64,000 nucleotides of DNA from Mortierella sp. BCC40632 (taxonomy: Eukaryota; Mortierellomycota; Mortierellomycetes; Mortierellales; Mortierellaceae): contig WAEK01000004.1 of the NCBI GenBank assembly GCA_011634665.1, positions 3,164,001 through 3,228,000 of the forward strand. The letters run 5' to 3'. Position numbers and translations under genes: made by a program. Below, piece after piece: positions 42,155 through 54,113 of the stretch. Under the pieces are notes generated by a model. That model did no database searches and was not told the DNA's origin. It saw nothing but the letters and a program-made list of their open reading frames with translations. Numbering within the stretch: the stretch's first letter is position 1; every line of letters starts with the position of its first letter.

Positions 42155-45047
42155 TTATGCAGAAGGAAACTGGTTAAACTCGCCTTGTTCCTCAATTGTC
42201 TGTCCACCAACACTATACGAAACATGGTATCGCATCCGCACAGGGTGCTGTCGTGTAGGGTTTCGGATCTCTAGCGCCTGTTGTACTGACCGCTGAGAAT
42301 GTGCCTCGATAACCTGACTAGACTGTGGGTGCAGTTGCAATTGCAAACTCTTTGGCACAGCTACTCGGAATGTCAACATTGTCATGGTGCTGCTTGAGGT
42401 GTTGGAGAAGTAAGCCAAAATATTCATCATATCTGATCCCTGTGGGCCATGTTGAATCTCCAGCTCCACCTTCAGACCACCCTTGCTCAACAATTCCACT
42501 AGAGTGTATATAAAAAAATGCAACAATTGTAGTTAGTAAAAACAGGAGCACTACCCTAATTCATGACTTTGTTCGCATTAAAAAAAAATAAAATAAAAGA
42601 AAATACCTGTCGTGGGTCCTGCTGGGGCAGCACCTGTGTTTGAAACAAAATCAAAATCTCCAAATGCGTTATCGACCGTATTAAATGGCTGCGCGGAAGC
42701 CGAGACTCCGGGCGTAGAGGATCGCGAGCCAGTGCTAATGGGCTGAATCAAACTACTACTTCCAAGTGAAGGCGAACCCGAGTTTGCTGGTGATGACGCA
42801 TGAGCGCCTGTCACACTACTTGAACTAGAGCTCGTAGAGAAGAGAGCTCCGCCAAGGTTGATGCTTCCAGGAGCTGCCCAGGCTGGTGGTGGTCCATCAT
42901 TAAAGTTGAGACTCATAAGGTCGTCCATGAGATTGCCTGGATCCAAAAAAAAAAAAAAAAAAAAAAAAGCGATGCAGATCTCGTAAGTATTCTATGCCAT
43001 CAACGTATTCCGAGGGCATCAATGCTTTTGCTCAAGTATGCAGAATGTTTCCTAGCACGCTACCTGTCTTGGGGGTGCTGGTAGCAGGAGCCGTGCCTGC
43101 TGGACTTTCTGGCCCACCCAAATCAACGAGATCAATCAGCGAAGTCTCGTTATTCTTTGGTGCTTCGCTTGATCCAACCTTTGATCCGTTCTCCTCGCTA
43201 TCACTTTGGCCTGGAACAGGAACCTTTACCAGGTTTCCACTCTTGACTTGCTTATATTGTTCAATAACATTGTTGATGACGTCGTTGAGGTGAAGTAGTT
43301 TCTCTATAAGCGAGTAAATAAATGTGTCAGTATCATGCCTACATAGAGACATAGATAGAACTTCTCAGGCATCCGGCCAATTGGCTATCAGGGTCTTACC
43401 AACATCTTGATCGTCATCGCCTTCGCTGATAAACTTTTGAATCTTTGGCTGAGCAGCCTTGCAAGTGCCGAGTAGATCCTATTGTAACAACACCAGAGAA
43501 CGTAACGTGAGCAAATTGCATAATACAAAAAAAAATGGATCTTGTACACGTAAAGGATAACCAAGTCCAACATACCTCAAAAATGTCTCCTCTTCCAATA
43601 ATCTCTCCTGGTTTGACATCGTTCAGCATTTCTGTCAGCAACACAGCCTTTTGGTAGACCTTGTCCAGTTCTGTGGCAGCCTGGTCCGCATAGTCTGGCT
43701 TGGCCTCCTGCTCCTAAAGTTAGGAAACGATGTCGCCACATTCAAAGACATTGTATTTTGTTACAATCTATATTCAAATTTGTGAATACCCACTTTGATG
43801 AATGCACTTGGGTCCAAGCCCTTGACTTACATATCCAGTCATCTTCTTGATAAGCTCATTCGCCGCACGAATGTCTTCTGGTCGACCACGTCGGATGAGT
43901 TCCTGCAATCTCTAGAATGGGGTATATTGCGCGACGACGAGTCGGTCGGTATTGAGGCTTCCTTAAACTCTTTCTTCATGCCTATCCCTTCAATTACATA
44001 GGTGATTTGATCCGCGCGCCGTAGGATTAACTCCTAGAGGTCTCCGGTCAAAGCTTCCACTTACTGCAGAGTGTGCTACTCTGTCCTCCTCTTCCAATTC
44101 AGCAGGAGATTTTAAGGTCTAGAATAATATGAAATACAAGTTCCAGTTTAGTGAATGCGTTATACAATCAACATCTGCAGCAGCAACAACAACAACAGCA
44201 ACAAAGAAAGAAAGACGTAGGCTAGTCTATTGCCAACCCATGTCACAGCTGTTTTCTCACCGCAACAGGATTAAGAACCGAAGCAGAGTCAAGCTTCAGA
44301 TTCGGGAAGCGATATCCTTTGTAAGAGAGTAGACGATGCATATCCCGGATGTGGACCAGATCTTCTTTGTAACGTGAAGTCTTGCATATCGTCTGATACC
44401 ACTCCTCGATCATTTCCAAGATCTTGTTCTGAACCGGCGTTGGCACAGCAAGAGGCCGTTCTGGGAATTTGCGGACAAGCTCGTTCAAAAACTCCTTCGT
44501 GGCGATCTGCAGATGGAAGGGATATCCACAGTTTTTGACGCAATTATCGAGGAGCTGGAGACGAAACAGAACTGATCAGCCATGGCTCCATTAAAGACAA
44601 ATAGAAAAGTACGACTGCTGATCCAAGATACAACGTAACAGGGAGAGAGGTCACGATCAAAAGTTGACTTACTGCAAGTGCCAGCATGCCAACATGCACG
44701 TTTCGACTGTTCACGAGTCGGACGATATACACGGCTGCTTCACGCGGGCTGGAAAGACATTCATTCGGGCAGGGTTGGAGGGGGAGGTGGAAAGACAGCA
44801 GTGACGGTTGAAGCCAATTCCGTTAACACAGGACGAGCAAATGTAAGTGATTCAACGGACAGGGCGGACAGGTGAACACTTTTTTTTTCTTTTCTACTTG
44901 CGTGTTTTTCTTCTTCTCCTTGATGACATCGCAAATTTCGAGATTGAGTGCCAGGTCGGGCTCAAACCGTGAAGGATCGCACGCGCGCTCTAGATGGGAT
45001 TCCAGAAATGATGCGTCAGAGTCAGAGAGAGAGAGAGAATGGACCAT
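42155..45047 (-). CDS. GGA-type clathrin adaptor (VHS-GAT-hinge-GAE)
   Basis: Ten exons on the minus strand, 45047-44902, 44748-44673, 44554-44261, 44118-44065, 43911-43831, 43713-43576, 43478-43400, 43303-43064, 42936-42607 and 42498-42155, giving 593 aa. The VHS domain (1-165) has LNLEICDVIKEKKKNTPREA, VNSRNVHVGMLALALLDNCV and CGYPFHLQIATKEFLNELVR. The linker ELEEEDRVAHSARLQELIRR leads into a GAT three-helix region (about 205-340). A Ser-rich hinge holds acidic-hydrophobic motifs (SLIDLVDLGG, NLMDDLMSLNF) that look like clathrin- or adaptor-binding boxes. The C-terminal gamma-adaptin ear (about 480-593) has KVELEIQHGPQGSDMMNILA and MTMLTFRVAVPKSLQLQL. GGAs sort cargo at the trans-Golgi network under Arf control. 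Intron 1 begins with GC, and only that donor restores both frame and the conserved NTPREAA junction. Confidence 0.92.
44749..44901 (-). other. GC-AG intron 1 of the GGA gene
   Basis: The donor is GCAAGT on the minus strand (44901-44896) and the acceptor is CAG ending at 44749. The nearby GTAGAA at 44897 would put the next exon out of frame. The GC donor gives phase 2 and the family-typical NTPREAAVYIVRLVN. Confidence 0.8.
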
Positions 45048-46179
45048 GATGATGCATCGGACACGCGTGGTCCTAGATGTGCTACTCATGTACCGATGTA
45101 TGTCTCGAGGACGGACTTCTGTGCCTGGCTGTAATAGTTCATCGATAGAGAGAAAGAGAGAGCTGCCAAGCCAAGGGGAAAGGGGAGAGTGAGAGAATGA
45201 GATGGAAAGATGCTGAGAGATGCCTGCCCAGCTGTGGGGGGTCGAATAAGGTGGACAGTACGTGGTAGAAGGACGTGGAGGGACGAGGACAAAGGCGAAA
45301 TGCACCCGATTGACTGCTAAATTCATGTGGACGGCAACGGACGGTACAGCTCCTCCACCAGTCATCGACTCTTTTCTGGCTCTCTTCTCTGCATCCAGCG
45401 TCCCTGTGCTCTCTAATAGACGAGGCCCTGCCTTTTTCAAAATTCAAGGCATCTCCGGTCTAGAGAATCCAACGTAAACAGGTGCACCGCCCAACCGCCC
45501 AGTCAAGGTAGTCAAATCCTGTTTGGACCAGGATATTCCGGAAACTAAAGTAGCAGACCAAGAGGCGAACAGGTAACGTTTGGTGGCGTGTCCAGAACCT
45601 CTCCACGGAAGTTCAAGTTTCTACCCACAACAACGAAAGCAACTCACTTGAAAAATCCCCCCTGAAAAAAGCGAATCCCACTGGTACTGTACACAGAATT
45701 CCGACTACAATTGAGGTGAATCCCAAGAAGCATGGGCTCTGCTCTTGGATATGAAGGAACACAACTTGAGAAAGCAACCACAAACTAGTCGCAAGATGAA
45801 GACCCGAGACTATCAGGTCCTTGTCCACGTGTGACAGATATCAAAGTCTTCTTCAATTCCATAGTTTCCAACCAGCTATCATACCAGAACGACGCGCAAC
45901 ATTCGGCGCGCGCGATTTAGCCAGGAAAGGACTTGATTTATTGCACCTACCCAAATCAAGGGGCTTCGAACTTGTACAGGTGGATGTTCTATTCAGCTCG
46001 GAATGCCAACCACTCGGCAGATATTCAAATCCTAACCAAGCCCTTTTCTCCGCCCGCGCTAGCCCATGGGTCTTTGATGTCCATCCCGCCCCCACCCCCC
46101 TCTCAAAGTCAATCCCTTTTTCTTTTTCATCCTCGAAGAAACTCCTTTGTTAACCAACGCATCCATCACTCCAAAAGCT
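45048..46179. other. 1.1 kb divergent region between GGA and the aspartic-protease gene
   Basis: Mostly non-coding. A minus-strand open stretch at 45613-45828 encodes about 70 largely hydrophobic residues (with SLWLLSQVVFLH and FTSIVVGILCTVPVGFAFF) followed by a possible GTGAGT donor near 45641. It starts with GTG, not ATG. It could be an exon of a small membrane protein whose other exons I cannot find, or chance. Confidence 0.35.
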
Positions 46180-48102
46180 ATGAAACCGCCTTCCTTTGTC
46201 GTTATTGCCATTGTGGCAACAATCTCGGTAGCCAGCTCCTCCAAACTTCACCGGTAAGAAAGGTTGTACATTCGTTTCTTCATTGGCGACCTTTGACATA
46301 TCACTTAATGTGTAAAGGAAAAGGGTATTCCCAGTCATCTCATCAGGATTAGTTCTTTCAAAAAATAAATAAAAATGAAAATGAAGAATTACTCTTGAAA
46401 GGGTTCGTCGGTCACTTGACGCTGAAAGCACCAGCCAACAAACAGAGGCGACCATTGCCCGATACACAAGACCACGGCCCATCTCCCGTGTGCAACGCCC
46501 ACAGAAAGGATCATTTCATCTTACATCCAACAGACGTCCAGATACCATCGATGCATCACGAGTGCCAGTCAAGAATAGCCTTAGCGATGTCGTTGTGAGT
46601 GGACTTGATTTTGGAAAGTAACCACTGTGAGATATTTTATGGGGAAAATCCAAAGTTACCCTGTCAGGATCCAACTGCTACAATTACGCACTAATGCTTG
46701 ACGTTTCACTTTTTGTTTCCTGTTCTTGTCTTTGCACTTGTTGTGTTTGATGTTGACTACATAGTTCATGGGTACTGTCGGGATCGGCACACCTCCACAG
46801 TACTTCAACCTCCAATTTGACATTGGTTCGGCTGACACATGGGTAGCAGCCATTCATGCGAACTGTTCTCAGAATACACCTTGTCCTCCGGATCGCGATC
46901 TCTTTTCCTCCAACCACTCGACTACATTTGAATTACCACCAAATATCCCCTGGCACTTGTCATTTTCTGACGGTGCTTCTATCTCAGGCACCCTCCATAC
47001 CGATATTCTCCAGGTTGGAGAGTTTGTCATTGATCGTCAGGTCATTGGGTTAGCGAATTCCCTGAGCGCCAACTTGCACAAAGGCATTGATGGATCTTTT
47101 GGACTCGGAGTGAAGGAACTGGCATTCAATGGTACATCCCTTGTAAAAAGATAAGAAACTCCCACCCTCTGGGCGAAGGTTATTGGTGCTTTCAACCACA
47201 CTAACATATTTTTAATGATAACTCTTCTCCTAGGCGATGCAACTCCTGTTGAAAACCTGATCGGGTCAGGGATAATTAAACCCGAGGTATGTCTTTGGTA
47301 GAACACATTGCACACGCCCAAAGATACTATGCGTCCACTAAATGACTCATCTTATGATTTTCTCAACCAGGTCGGTATTTGGATGGGAAGAGGCCATCAA
47401 GGTGGGGAGCTCACACTTGGTGGTCACGATCCAGCAAGATACAAAGGTCCACTCCAATTCTACAGTGTCCCCCATGGCTCAGCATACTGGTCAACTCCTG
47501 TCCAATCCATCACCGTGATCTCACAAGAGGCAGAGCCTGCCAACAAGACGGCAAAGCCAGATCCCCCCAAAAAACTTACTCACCAAATCGATTCGCGGGT
47601 CGGAGCCGGCACAGGAGTCGCCATTCCGAACGTGATCTTTGACACATCCACCAATATCATTCTCCTACCTCCTCGAGTCGCACAAAAGGTCCATCAATAC
47701 ATTCACAATTTCTTTTTTGGCTTGTATTCGGGCTACAGTTATTTGTCCGGCTCGTACACAGTCCCTTGCAACTTGGATAATGTCGAGATATGGATTGAGT
47801 TGGGTGTCATTACAGAAAAGCCCGCAAATATCTCCAACGCATCCTATGCCACGTTCGAGCGCGCCAACGGAACCGAGACCGGAAACCGGTTTTTGATCCG
47901 TGGACGCGATATTGTCCGAGAACGCGTCCCAGTCGTGGGAGGGCTCTTTGGGGTATGCTTTTCAGGTATTCAAGCAAGCAAGACGGACGAAGACGATTGG
48001 GTCCTTGGCAACATTTGGTTCATGAACAACTATATGACATTAGATCACACCCATCGTCAAGTCGGTATCGCTCCTGCTATCCAGCTAGATGATCTTAACT
48101 GA
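46180..48102 (+). CDS. secreted pepsin-like (A1) aspartic protease homologue with altered catalytic motifs
   Basis: Five exons, 46180-46253, 46402-46594, 46765-47131, 47234-47286 and 47371-48102, giving 472 aa. Residues 1-22 (VVIAIVATISVASSS) look like a signal peptide. A basic propeptide-like region follows. The mature fold starts at FMGTVGIGTPPQYFNLQFDI, the typical A1 opening. The first active-site motif is DIGSADTW (Asp near 108) where DTGS is expected, and the second is FDTSTNIILLPP (Asp near 320) where D(T/S)GT is expected. Both Asp are kept, but a Thr and a Gly next to them are changed. The VWVLGN-like DDWVLGNIWFMNNYMTLDHT with QVGIAPA is the standard C-terminal block. A Lys/Pro-rich insertion lies before the second motif. 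Two AATAAA hexamers follow at 48129-48138. It may be weakly active, specialised or inactive. Confidence 0.82.
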
Positions 48103-48128
48103 AATTTACTCCCCAACATGGGCAACTA

Positions 48129-48138
48129 AATAAATAAA
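48129..48138 (+). terminator. overlapping AATAAA poly(A) signals
   Basis: Two overlapping AATAAA hexamers about 30 nt after the stop of the protease-like gene. Confidence 0.5.
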
Positions 48139-48406
48139 AGAAAAAAAAAAAAAGAAATCTACTATCGCTGTTGTGCACTTTAAACCTCGATCCATCCCAT
48201 GTCAGTAAACTCAAAAGCACATGCCAGATAGCGTGATACTGAAAAGGTGCATGGTGTAAATGAAAGTGCAATGTGATAGTGTAGGCTTTACAAGGGGGAA
48301 TACCGCTGCCCAGTGAGGGCCTTTAATTGCTAGTAGATGAGATGAAGCATTCACACCCTAAAAAAAAACACATATACGCTCGCTTGCTATGACGCTCCAT
48401 CTTCTA

Positions 48407-49933
48407 TTAGACCTTTCTCCTCCTGTCAGTGCTTCGGCCGAGATTTCCTGCACCACGGAAAGAAGATGATCTCGAGCCCGTAGGAGAAGATGGCGTCGAG
48501 GTGCCGAGGCCGTCTGGACTAAGTGTCTGTCCAAACATTTGAGCAAAAGGACTTCCTGGACCAAACATGTTGGCGGCATCCGCACCAGCCATTCCTTCCA
48601 TGCCGCCCATTCCTGCAAAATCGTTTCCAAACCCACCAAATCCGGCAAATGGGTTCCCTGCCATGCCTCCAGCGGGTCCTGCTCCTGGTGAGGCTCCTGC
48701 AGCTGCCATGTTAGCCATGTTGGCCAATGCTGCAAAAGGATTGCTGGACGAGTCTGCCTGTTCAGGCTTCAATGCTTTGACTGCAGGTACAAACTCGGCA
48801 AGGTTGGAAGAAAACAAGTGAACAGTCTTGCGGCAAAAGTAGAACCAAATGGCAATGCTGAGAGATCCTAAAATGCAAAAACAAAGGATAGAGGAAGGCG
48901 ATCCATAAAATGGATTATTAAAGACTATCCAGCACTTGATCTAACGCCTACGGCTCTGACAAATAAGAAGGAGAAGGAGCCTACCTCGCTCAGCAAAGGG
49001 CATGGAAAGGACACGCTCAGCAGGGCCAAACCAGCCGATTGGCAAATAAAAAACGGGGACACGTCTGAACCAGGCAACCATTATGAACTGCAGACCACTG
49101 GTAATGAACCAGAGAAGTCCCTTGAACTTGATCTCGAACGCAGCTTTCGAAACATGGAGATCGGCCGCTATTGAGTGCAAGCGTGTGGAGGAAAAAGAAG
49201 AAAGGAAGGAGGTGAGAGGTTTTTTCTTTTGCATCCAAACTAGGCGAGACAAAGACAAGAAAGGGGAGGGTGGAGGGTTGGCAGGTGATGATCCGTACAG
49301 AGCTTCTCAAGTTCAGCGATCTTGCTATCCATTTTGCGTCGCAACTTGGCCCACTTGGCAAACTCATCCTAATGCGTGGTGGCAGTAAAAAGAGAAATAG
49401 GCACGTCAACCAATGAAGTACGGCCAGATCGGTCCAGCGAGGCAAGAATCAAAAAATAGAATCATGGGTTGTGCCCTTTTTTTTTTTTTTTTTTTCCTGA
49501 GTATCTCCTGCACGCATACGACCAAATAAAATAAACATATTCCATACCTGAGAAGAGGTCCTGGAGAGGTCGTTCTTGAGCGTCAAGACCTCCTTTTTGA
49601 GCTGCCTTTGTTTTGCAACGCTATCTTTGTGCACAACCTTGAGATAGAGATCATATGCCTGTTCGTATGTGTTATGTTATCCGCAGACAATAAGAGGCAG
49701 AGACGGGCCCAGATTCCGGTCGACCAGACAAGGAAAACAGAGATGAGTAGAGATTCCTCGTGCAAAATAGGGTCATCTGTTGCCCCATTCGAGAACTTTC
49801 TCTGAGTCGAGATGAGAGCACAAGAAAGAGCGATGAACGAGCGGCCTACCAAAGCTGTAAAGTGAGTCTTGCCAACGAGGTTGATCAGCTCTGTGATGAG
49901 AACGACAAGAAGCACAGCGAAGGCGAGCTGCAT
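48407..49933 (-). CDS. GET1: Get1/WRB tail-anchored protein insertase subunit with Gly/Met-rich tail
   Basis: Five exons on the minus strand, 49933-49850, 49658-49548, 49368-49299, 49167-48985 and 48867-48407, giving 302 aa; Get1 proteins are usually near 200-240. TM1 is at the N-terminus (AFAVLLVVLITELINLVG). A cytosolic coiled coil (about 35-100) has SVAKQRQLKKEVLTLKNDLS, FAKWAKLRRKMDSKIAELEK and LHVSKAAFEIKFKG. TM2 is GLLWFITSGLQFIMVAWF and TM3 contains LSIAIWFYFC. FAKWAKLRRKMDK is the Get1/WRB signature; the coiled coil docks the ATPase Get3, and Get1-Get2 forms the ER insertase. After TM3 comes an atypical tail of about 120 residues rich in Gly, Met, Ala, Asn-Pro-Phe and Phe. It ends in a Ser/Arg-rich stretch. 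Confidence 0.9.
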
Positions 49934-50565
49934 CCTGGATTCTAGGTGAGGCGAGATGAAATAGGCGTGGTTCCTTGGACAGACTGTTTTTCAGTGTCCT
50001 GTGGCGATCCCTTGATCAGTTGAAGAGGCAAAGACGGTTGGTCGGCTGGGTCCGTGTGTTCGTGTGGCGAAAACAAAAGGCGATCTAGCCGATAGAGAAA
50101 AACGAGGCGCTTGTAGTAGTGTCTTTGTCTTTGAGCGAGAGCTATCGGTGGGGCAACGCTGGTGGAACAGAAAAAAAGAGCGATGCAGATGGCGAATGGC
50201 GAATGGCGAATGGCAACGACAGAGGCAGCGGCCAACACAATGGGGAACGAGGCGATGCGAGATGACCGGCTGGACTCTGGTCAGTCCCACGTACGTTCGA
50301 CGCGTACGTACCTAGCAGCCCCATTTAGAGTGATCGAAGGCATTTTTGCTATTACTTCTCTAACGCAACATCTCAATCGCCATCGTCTCCTTCTACTGTC
50401 TCAACAAGCTCACCTCTCGGTTGACAAGGATATCACTTTCCTGCTACCGATTCACTCGCTTGTTGTAATACTTTTCGTGCTTGTACTGGACCTAGGCGCG
50501 CTTAGGATCAGGATTCAGGACTTGGACAGGACTCTCATTCGGCTCAGGAACTTGTTCAGCTCGTC
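49934..50565. promoter_or_regulatory. divergent promoter region, GET1 and RBM25-like gene
   Basis: 632 bp between the two start codons. There is a small direct repeat GGCGAATG (about 50192-50209). I see no TATA box and no gene. Confidence 0.5.
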
Positions 50566-53028
50566 ATGGACCCCTACCGCCAACAATACCGTAAGCTTGG
50601 GCCTACAAAACTAACAGACATGCATGTGTCTTTATTTCTTTGTCTGCATGTCTTTTCATCCAATGATCCGGATCAGCTGGACATTCTCAGTTCTAGGTTG
50701 ATGGCAGCTGTGAGTAACTGTCTGATCAAGGATCTGAATACACAGTCCACTGATCATCCGTGCCTTTTATTGTCCTCCCAATAGCGCCCTACCATGGCCA
50801 ACCACCAGCACAACAGCAAGGACCACCTCCACCACATCTTCGACATGGACCCCCTCCAGGACCTATCTATGGAGCTCCGCCACCGCATATCCCGGGCATG
50901 CCTCCGCCACCACAGCAATCAATGCGTCCACCTCATGGTCCTCCTCCAATGATGGGAGCCCCACCTCCACCCGGAGCACTCTTTCCTAATCCCTTGGGCC
51001 CGCCACCACCTCACCTCCAGCAGCAGCCCCACTTTCAGCCACGGCCTCAACAACGCCCTCATCCGGGGATGCCACACCAGCTTCAGCACCCTCCACCACA
51101 ACCCGGGTCTCCGTTCTCGCAACCACCTCACCGAGCCATGCGTCCATCCTTCGGATCGGGACCTCCGCCTACATCATCATCCATGGTCCCATTGCCTCTG
51201 CATGCTAACCCTATGACTGGACAGATGGTGAATAAGCCTCAGGGTATGTCATCCTCTGCAGTAGCAGGCTCAGCGGTCGTGGGTGGAGCGTTGCCGGACA
51301 AATTGAACACGCTTTTTATCGGTTCGATTGCTCCAGGAATTAATAATGTAGCCATGGAGAAGCTTTTGAAGGTAGGCGATCGAGAAAGCGAATGATTTTA
51401 TGGTTTTTATTTTATTTTATTTTATTTTATTTTATTCCTTTTCGTAATTTGTGGGTGGGTGGGGGGCGGGAAATATTCAAGCTTTCAGCTACACTGTCGA
51501 GTTTGTTTTCTAAACCCTGTTTTTCTTTGGATTCTTTTTTTCTCTTTCCTTCTCTCTTTTCCATTTACCACTCAAATCTATTTTTTTGTTCTTTGCAGAC
51601 AACGGGCAGTCTTGTCAAATGGAAGCGAGTCCAGGATCCGACGACTCAGCAATGGAAGGCGTTTGGATTTGCAGAATATGCGGATGCAGACAGCTTGCTT
51701 CGAACACTCCGTGTGTTGGGACAGGATGGTCAACAGCCCAAGGGTGAGAAACCTGTGGGCCTTGAACTTGCTGCCATGGATGGATCGGGAGTCACCAAGA
51801 ACTTGTTGGTCAAGGCCGATGACAAGACGCGACAGTTTTTGGATCAATATGAAGAAAGTCGTCCTCGGACAATTGTAGGTGCTTTTGATCATGATTACTT
51901 TTTGTTGTCGTTTTTTTTTTTTTATTTATATTTTTGAGGTCTTTTGATTAGAGATAACCGCTACTTGGAATTATCAATTAACCAAACCCCTTTTTTTTTC
52001 CCCCCTCCCCCCTCTATTTTTGCCCGTTGTCATATTTAAGCACGATACTGAGAAAGACAAGGTGTCGCTAGCGAGTGCAATGAAGATTATTCAGCAGATG
52101 AAGGACGGCACTCTGGACGTGTCAGAGCCACAACCAGGACAGGACGACAAGGACTCTAAAGAATCTTCCTCAAAGTCCAAATCCGAATCGGATGCTAAAT
52201 CATCTTCCGATGCCACTGCGGATGGAGCTGAGTTGACCGAGGAGCAAAAAGAGCACATTGCGCGAGAACTCAACTTTTTCAGAGAAAGAGCTGTCCTCAA
52301 AGAAAAGGAAAAGAAGGAAGAAGAGGAGCGAGCCAAACGATCCAGATCAAATCATGATCATAAGCAGCATCGTGACCGAGACAATGACAATTCATCTAGT
52401 TCACATCGAGCAGGTCGTGGACGGGCCATGGATTTCGTCCCAGCCAGCGGAGCAAATCATATTGAGCTAGCATCTTCTTCCTCTTTGACGGGCACGCATG
52501 GACCATCGGGTACGTCCTCCTCTAATCACCAGGATTCTGCGATTGACTCTGAAGAGGAAGAAAAGAATCGTCAGGAACGAAAGGAGAAAGAACTGGAGCA
52601 GGCCTACAAGGATCGAGAACGTCGATGGGAACAAAGAGAGACTGAACGACTCCGACTTTATGAACGAGACAAGATCCGAGATGAAGATTATGAGGCGGAA
52701 CTAAAGTCCATGAAGGAATCGATGGCACATCGGTTTGCTCATTGGGATGATGACGCTGAGCGTGAAAGGCGACATGAGGATTACTATCGCGATAGGTAAG
52801 GGTGCATGTGCCACTTTTTTTTGTCGTTGACGCAACTGAACTTCTCGTTTTGACCTGACCTGACCTGACCTAACCTGACCTTTTATTTTTTTGTCAAATA
52901 GGTCACGGTGGTGGCAGAGGAGGCAGGCTTTCCTTCAGAAAGAAGAGCGATATGACGATCTGGATCGGGAAGAAGAAAAGGAAGAACTCGCTCGGGAGGC
53001 CGCCGCCACTGCCGCCGCCGCGGCTGCG

Positions 53029-53060
<32 letters not shown>

Positions 53061-53986
53061 CGTAGCAGCGACTAATACCGTAAATGAAGAAGTGTCAACT
53101 ATCAGCGAAGACATTGTCATGAGCGAAAACACGACTGCTGATGGATCAGCTGACAAATCGTCTGACACAAGTAGTAGTGCGACACCTACACCTTTGCCTA
53201 CAGAATCGACGGGAGCAAGCATGGTTGTTGAACCAGAGGTGACTACTAGCACGGCATCATCGGTAGATACAACAGCACTCCCCAAGCAAGCTACCAAACT
53301 CAAGCTCAGTCTTGCGCCCTCGGGACTAAAGCGAGGAGCTGATTCGACTAATGCGCCTGCTCTAAACTCTTCGGCCGGATCAACATTCCTGAGTAATGAA
53401 TTTGAAGGTGATGAAGATGACAAGGAAGTCAAGCGGAGACGAGTTCTTGTCCCATTGGAATTCTCGGATGATGAGGGTGAAGTCGAATCGGGTGGAGATG
53501 CAGCGACGGCAAGCAAGGAAGCCAAAGAGAAGCAAATCAAAGAGTTGATTCAATCCATACCAGCGGATGCTCAGGGACTGTGGAATTGGCCTATTCAATG
53601 GCAATATATGGAAGAAGAGAACCATCGAATGCTCAAGGAAAAGATTCAACCTTTTGCAGCCAAGAAGGTGGTTGAGCTTTTGGGTGTTCAAGAAGACGAT
53701 CTGACCAACTTTGTTGTCAAGCATATCAAGGATAAGAAATTACCCCAGGATCTGGTTGCAGAACTACGAGGGGTAAGTCTAGTGAACACTTTTTTTTTTT
53801 GGGGGGGGAGAGTCTGAACCTGGGAAAGAGATTGCTTGTTTTAGCCATTGGATGATATAACTGATTTTTTTTTTTTTTTTTTTTTTCCTAAAGGCACTGG
53901 ATAATGAGGCGGATGTGCTTGTGATGAAGATTTGGAGGATGTTGATTTTCGAAACGGAATCCAAGGCACGCAAACTGGGTCCTTGA
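50566..53986 (+). CDS. RBM25-like splicing factor (Pro-rich, RRM, RE/RD-rich, PWI)
   Basis: Six exons, 50566-50590 (25 nt), 50785-51371, 51599-51874, 52041-52795, 52902-53772 and 53894-53986, giving 868 aa. Residues 1-180 are Pro/Gln-rich. The RRM (about 187-280) starts with KLNTLFIGSIAPGINNVAME and has KAFGFAEYADADSLLRTLRV as its RNP1-type strand. A highly charged central part follows (EEQKEHIARELNFFRERAVL, RERRWEQRETERLRLYERDK), then an acidic-Ser/Thr stretch with an Ala run. The C-terminal PWI domain (about 775-868) has WNWPIQWQYMEEENHRMLKE, KIQPFAAKKVVELLGVQEDD and ADVLVMKIWRMLIFETESKA. This order (Pro-rich, RRM, ER-rich, PWI) is that of RBM25, a U1-associated regulator of 5' splice site choice. 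The stop TGA at 53984-53986 is followed by pyrimidine repeats. Confidence 0.92.
52851..52880 (+). repeat. (TGACC)6 pentamer array just upstream of an intron acceptor
   Basis: Six pentamers, one of them TAACC, lie 20-50 nt before the acceptor at 52900-52901. Each overlaps a CTGAC or CTAAC branch-point-like motif. Confidence 0.9.
53005..53060 (+). repeat. GCN repeat encoding a poly-Ala run
   Basis: GCC/GCG/GCA codons encode about twenty mostly consecutive Ala in the RBM25-like protein. Confidence 0.9.
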
Positions 53987-54023
53987 GTTAGAAACCCACC
54001 TCTTTTTCTTTTGCTCCGCTCTA

Positions 54024-54058
<35 letters not shown>

Positions 54059-54069
54059 CTTCCTTCCTT

Positions 54070-54113
<44 letters not shown>

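Noticed and set aside
45048..45440. Upstream extension of the GGA frame
   Set aside because: The open frame continues upstream but lacks VHS-like sequence. The ATG at 45047 begins just before the VHS helix 1.
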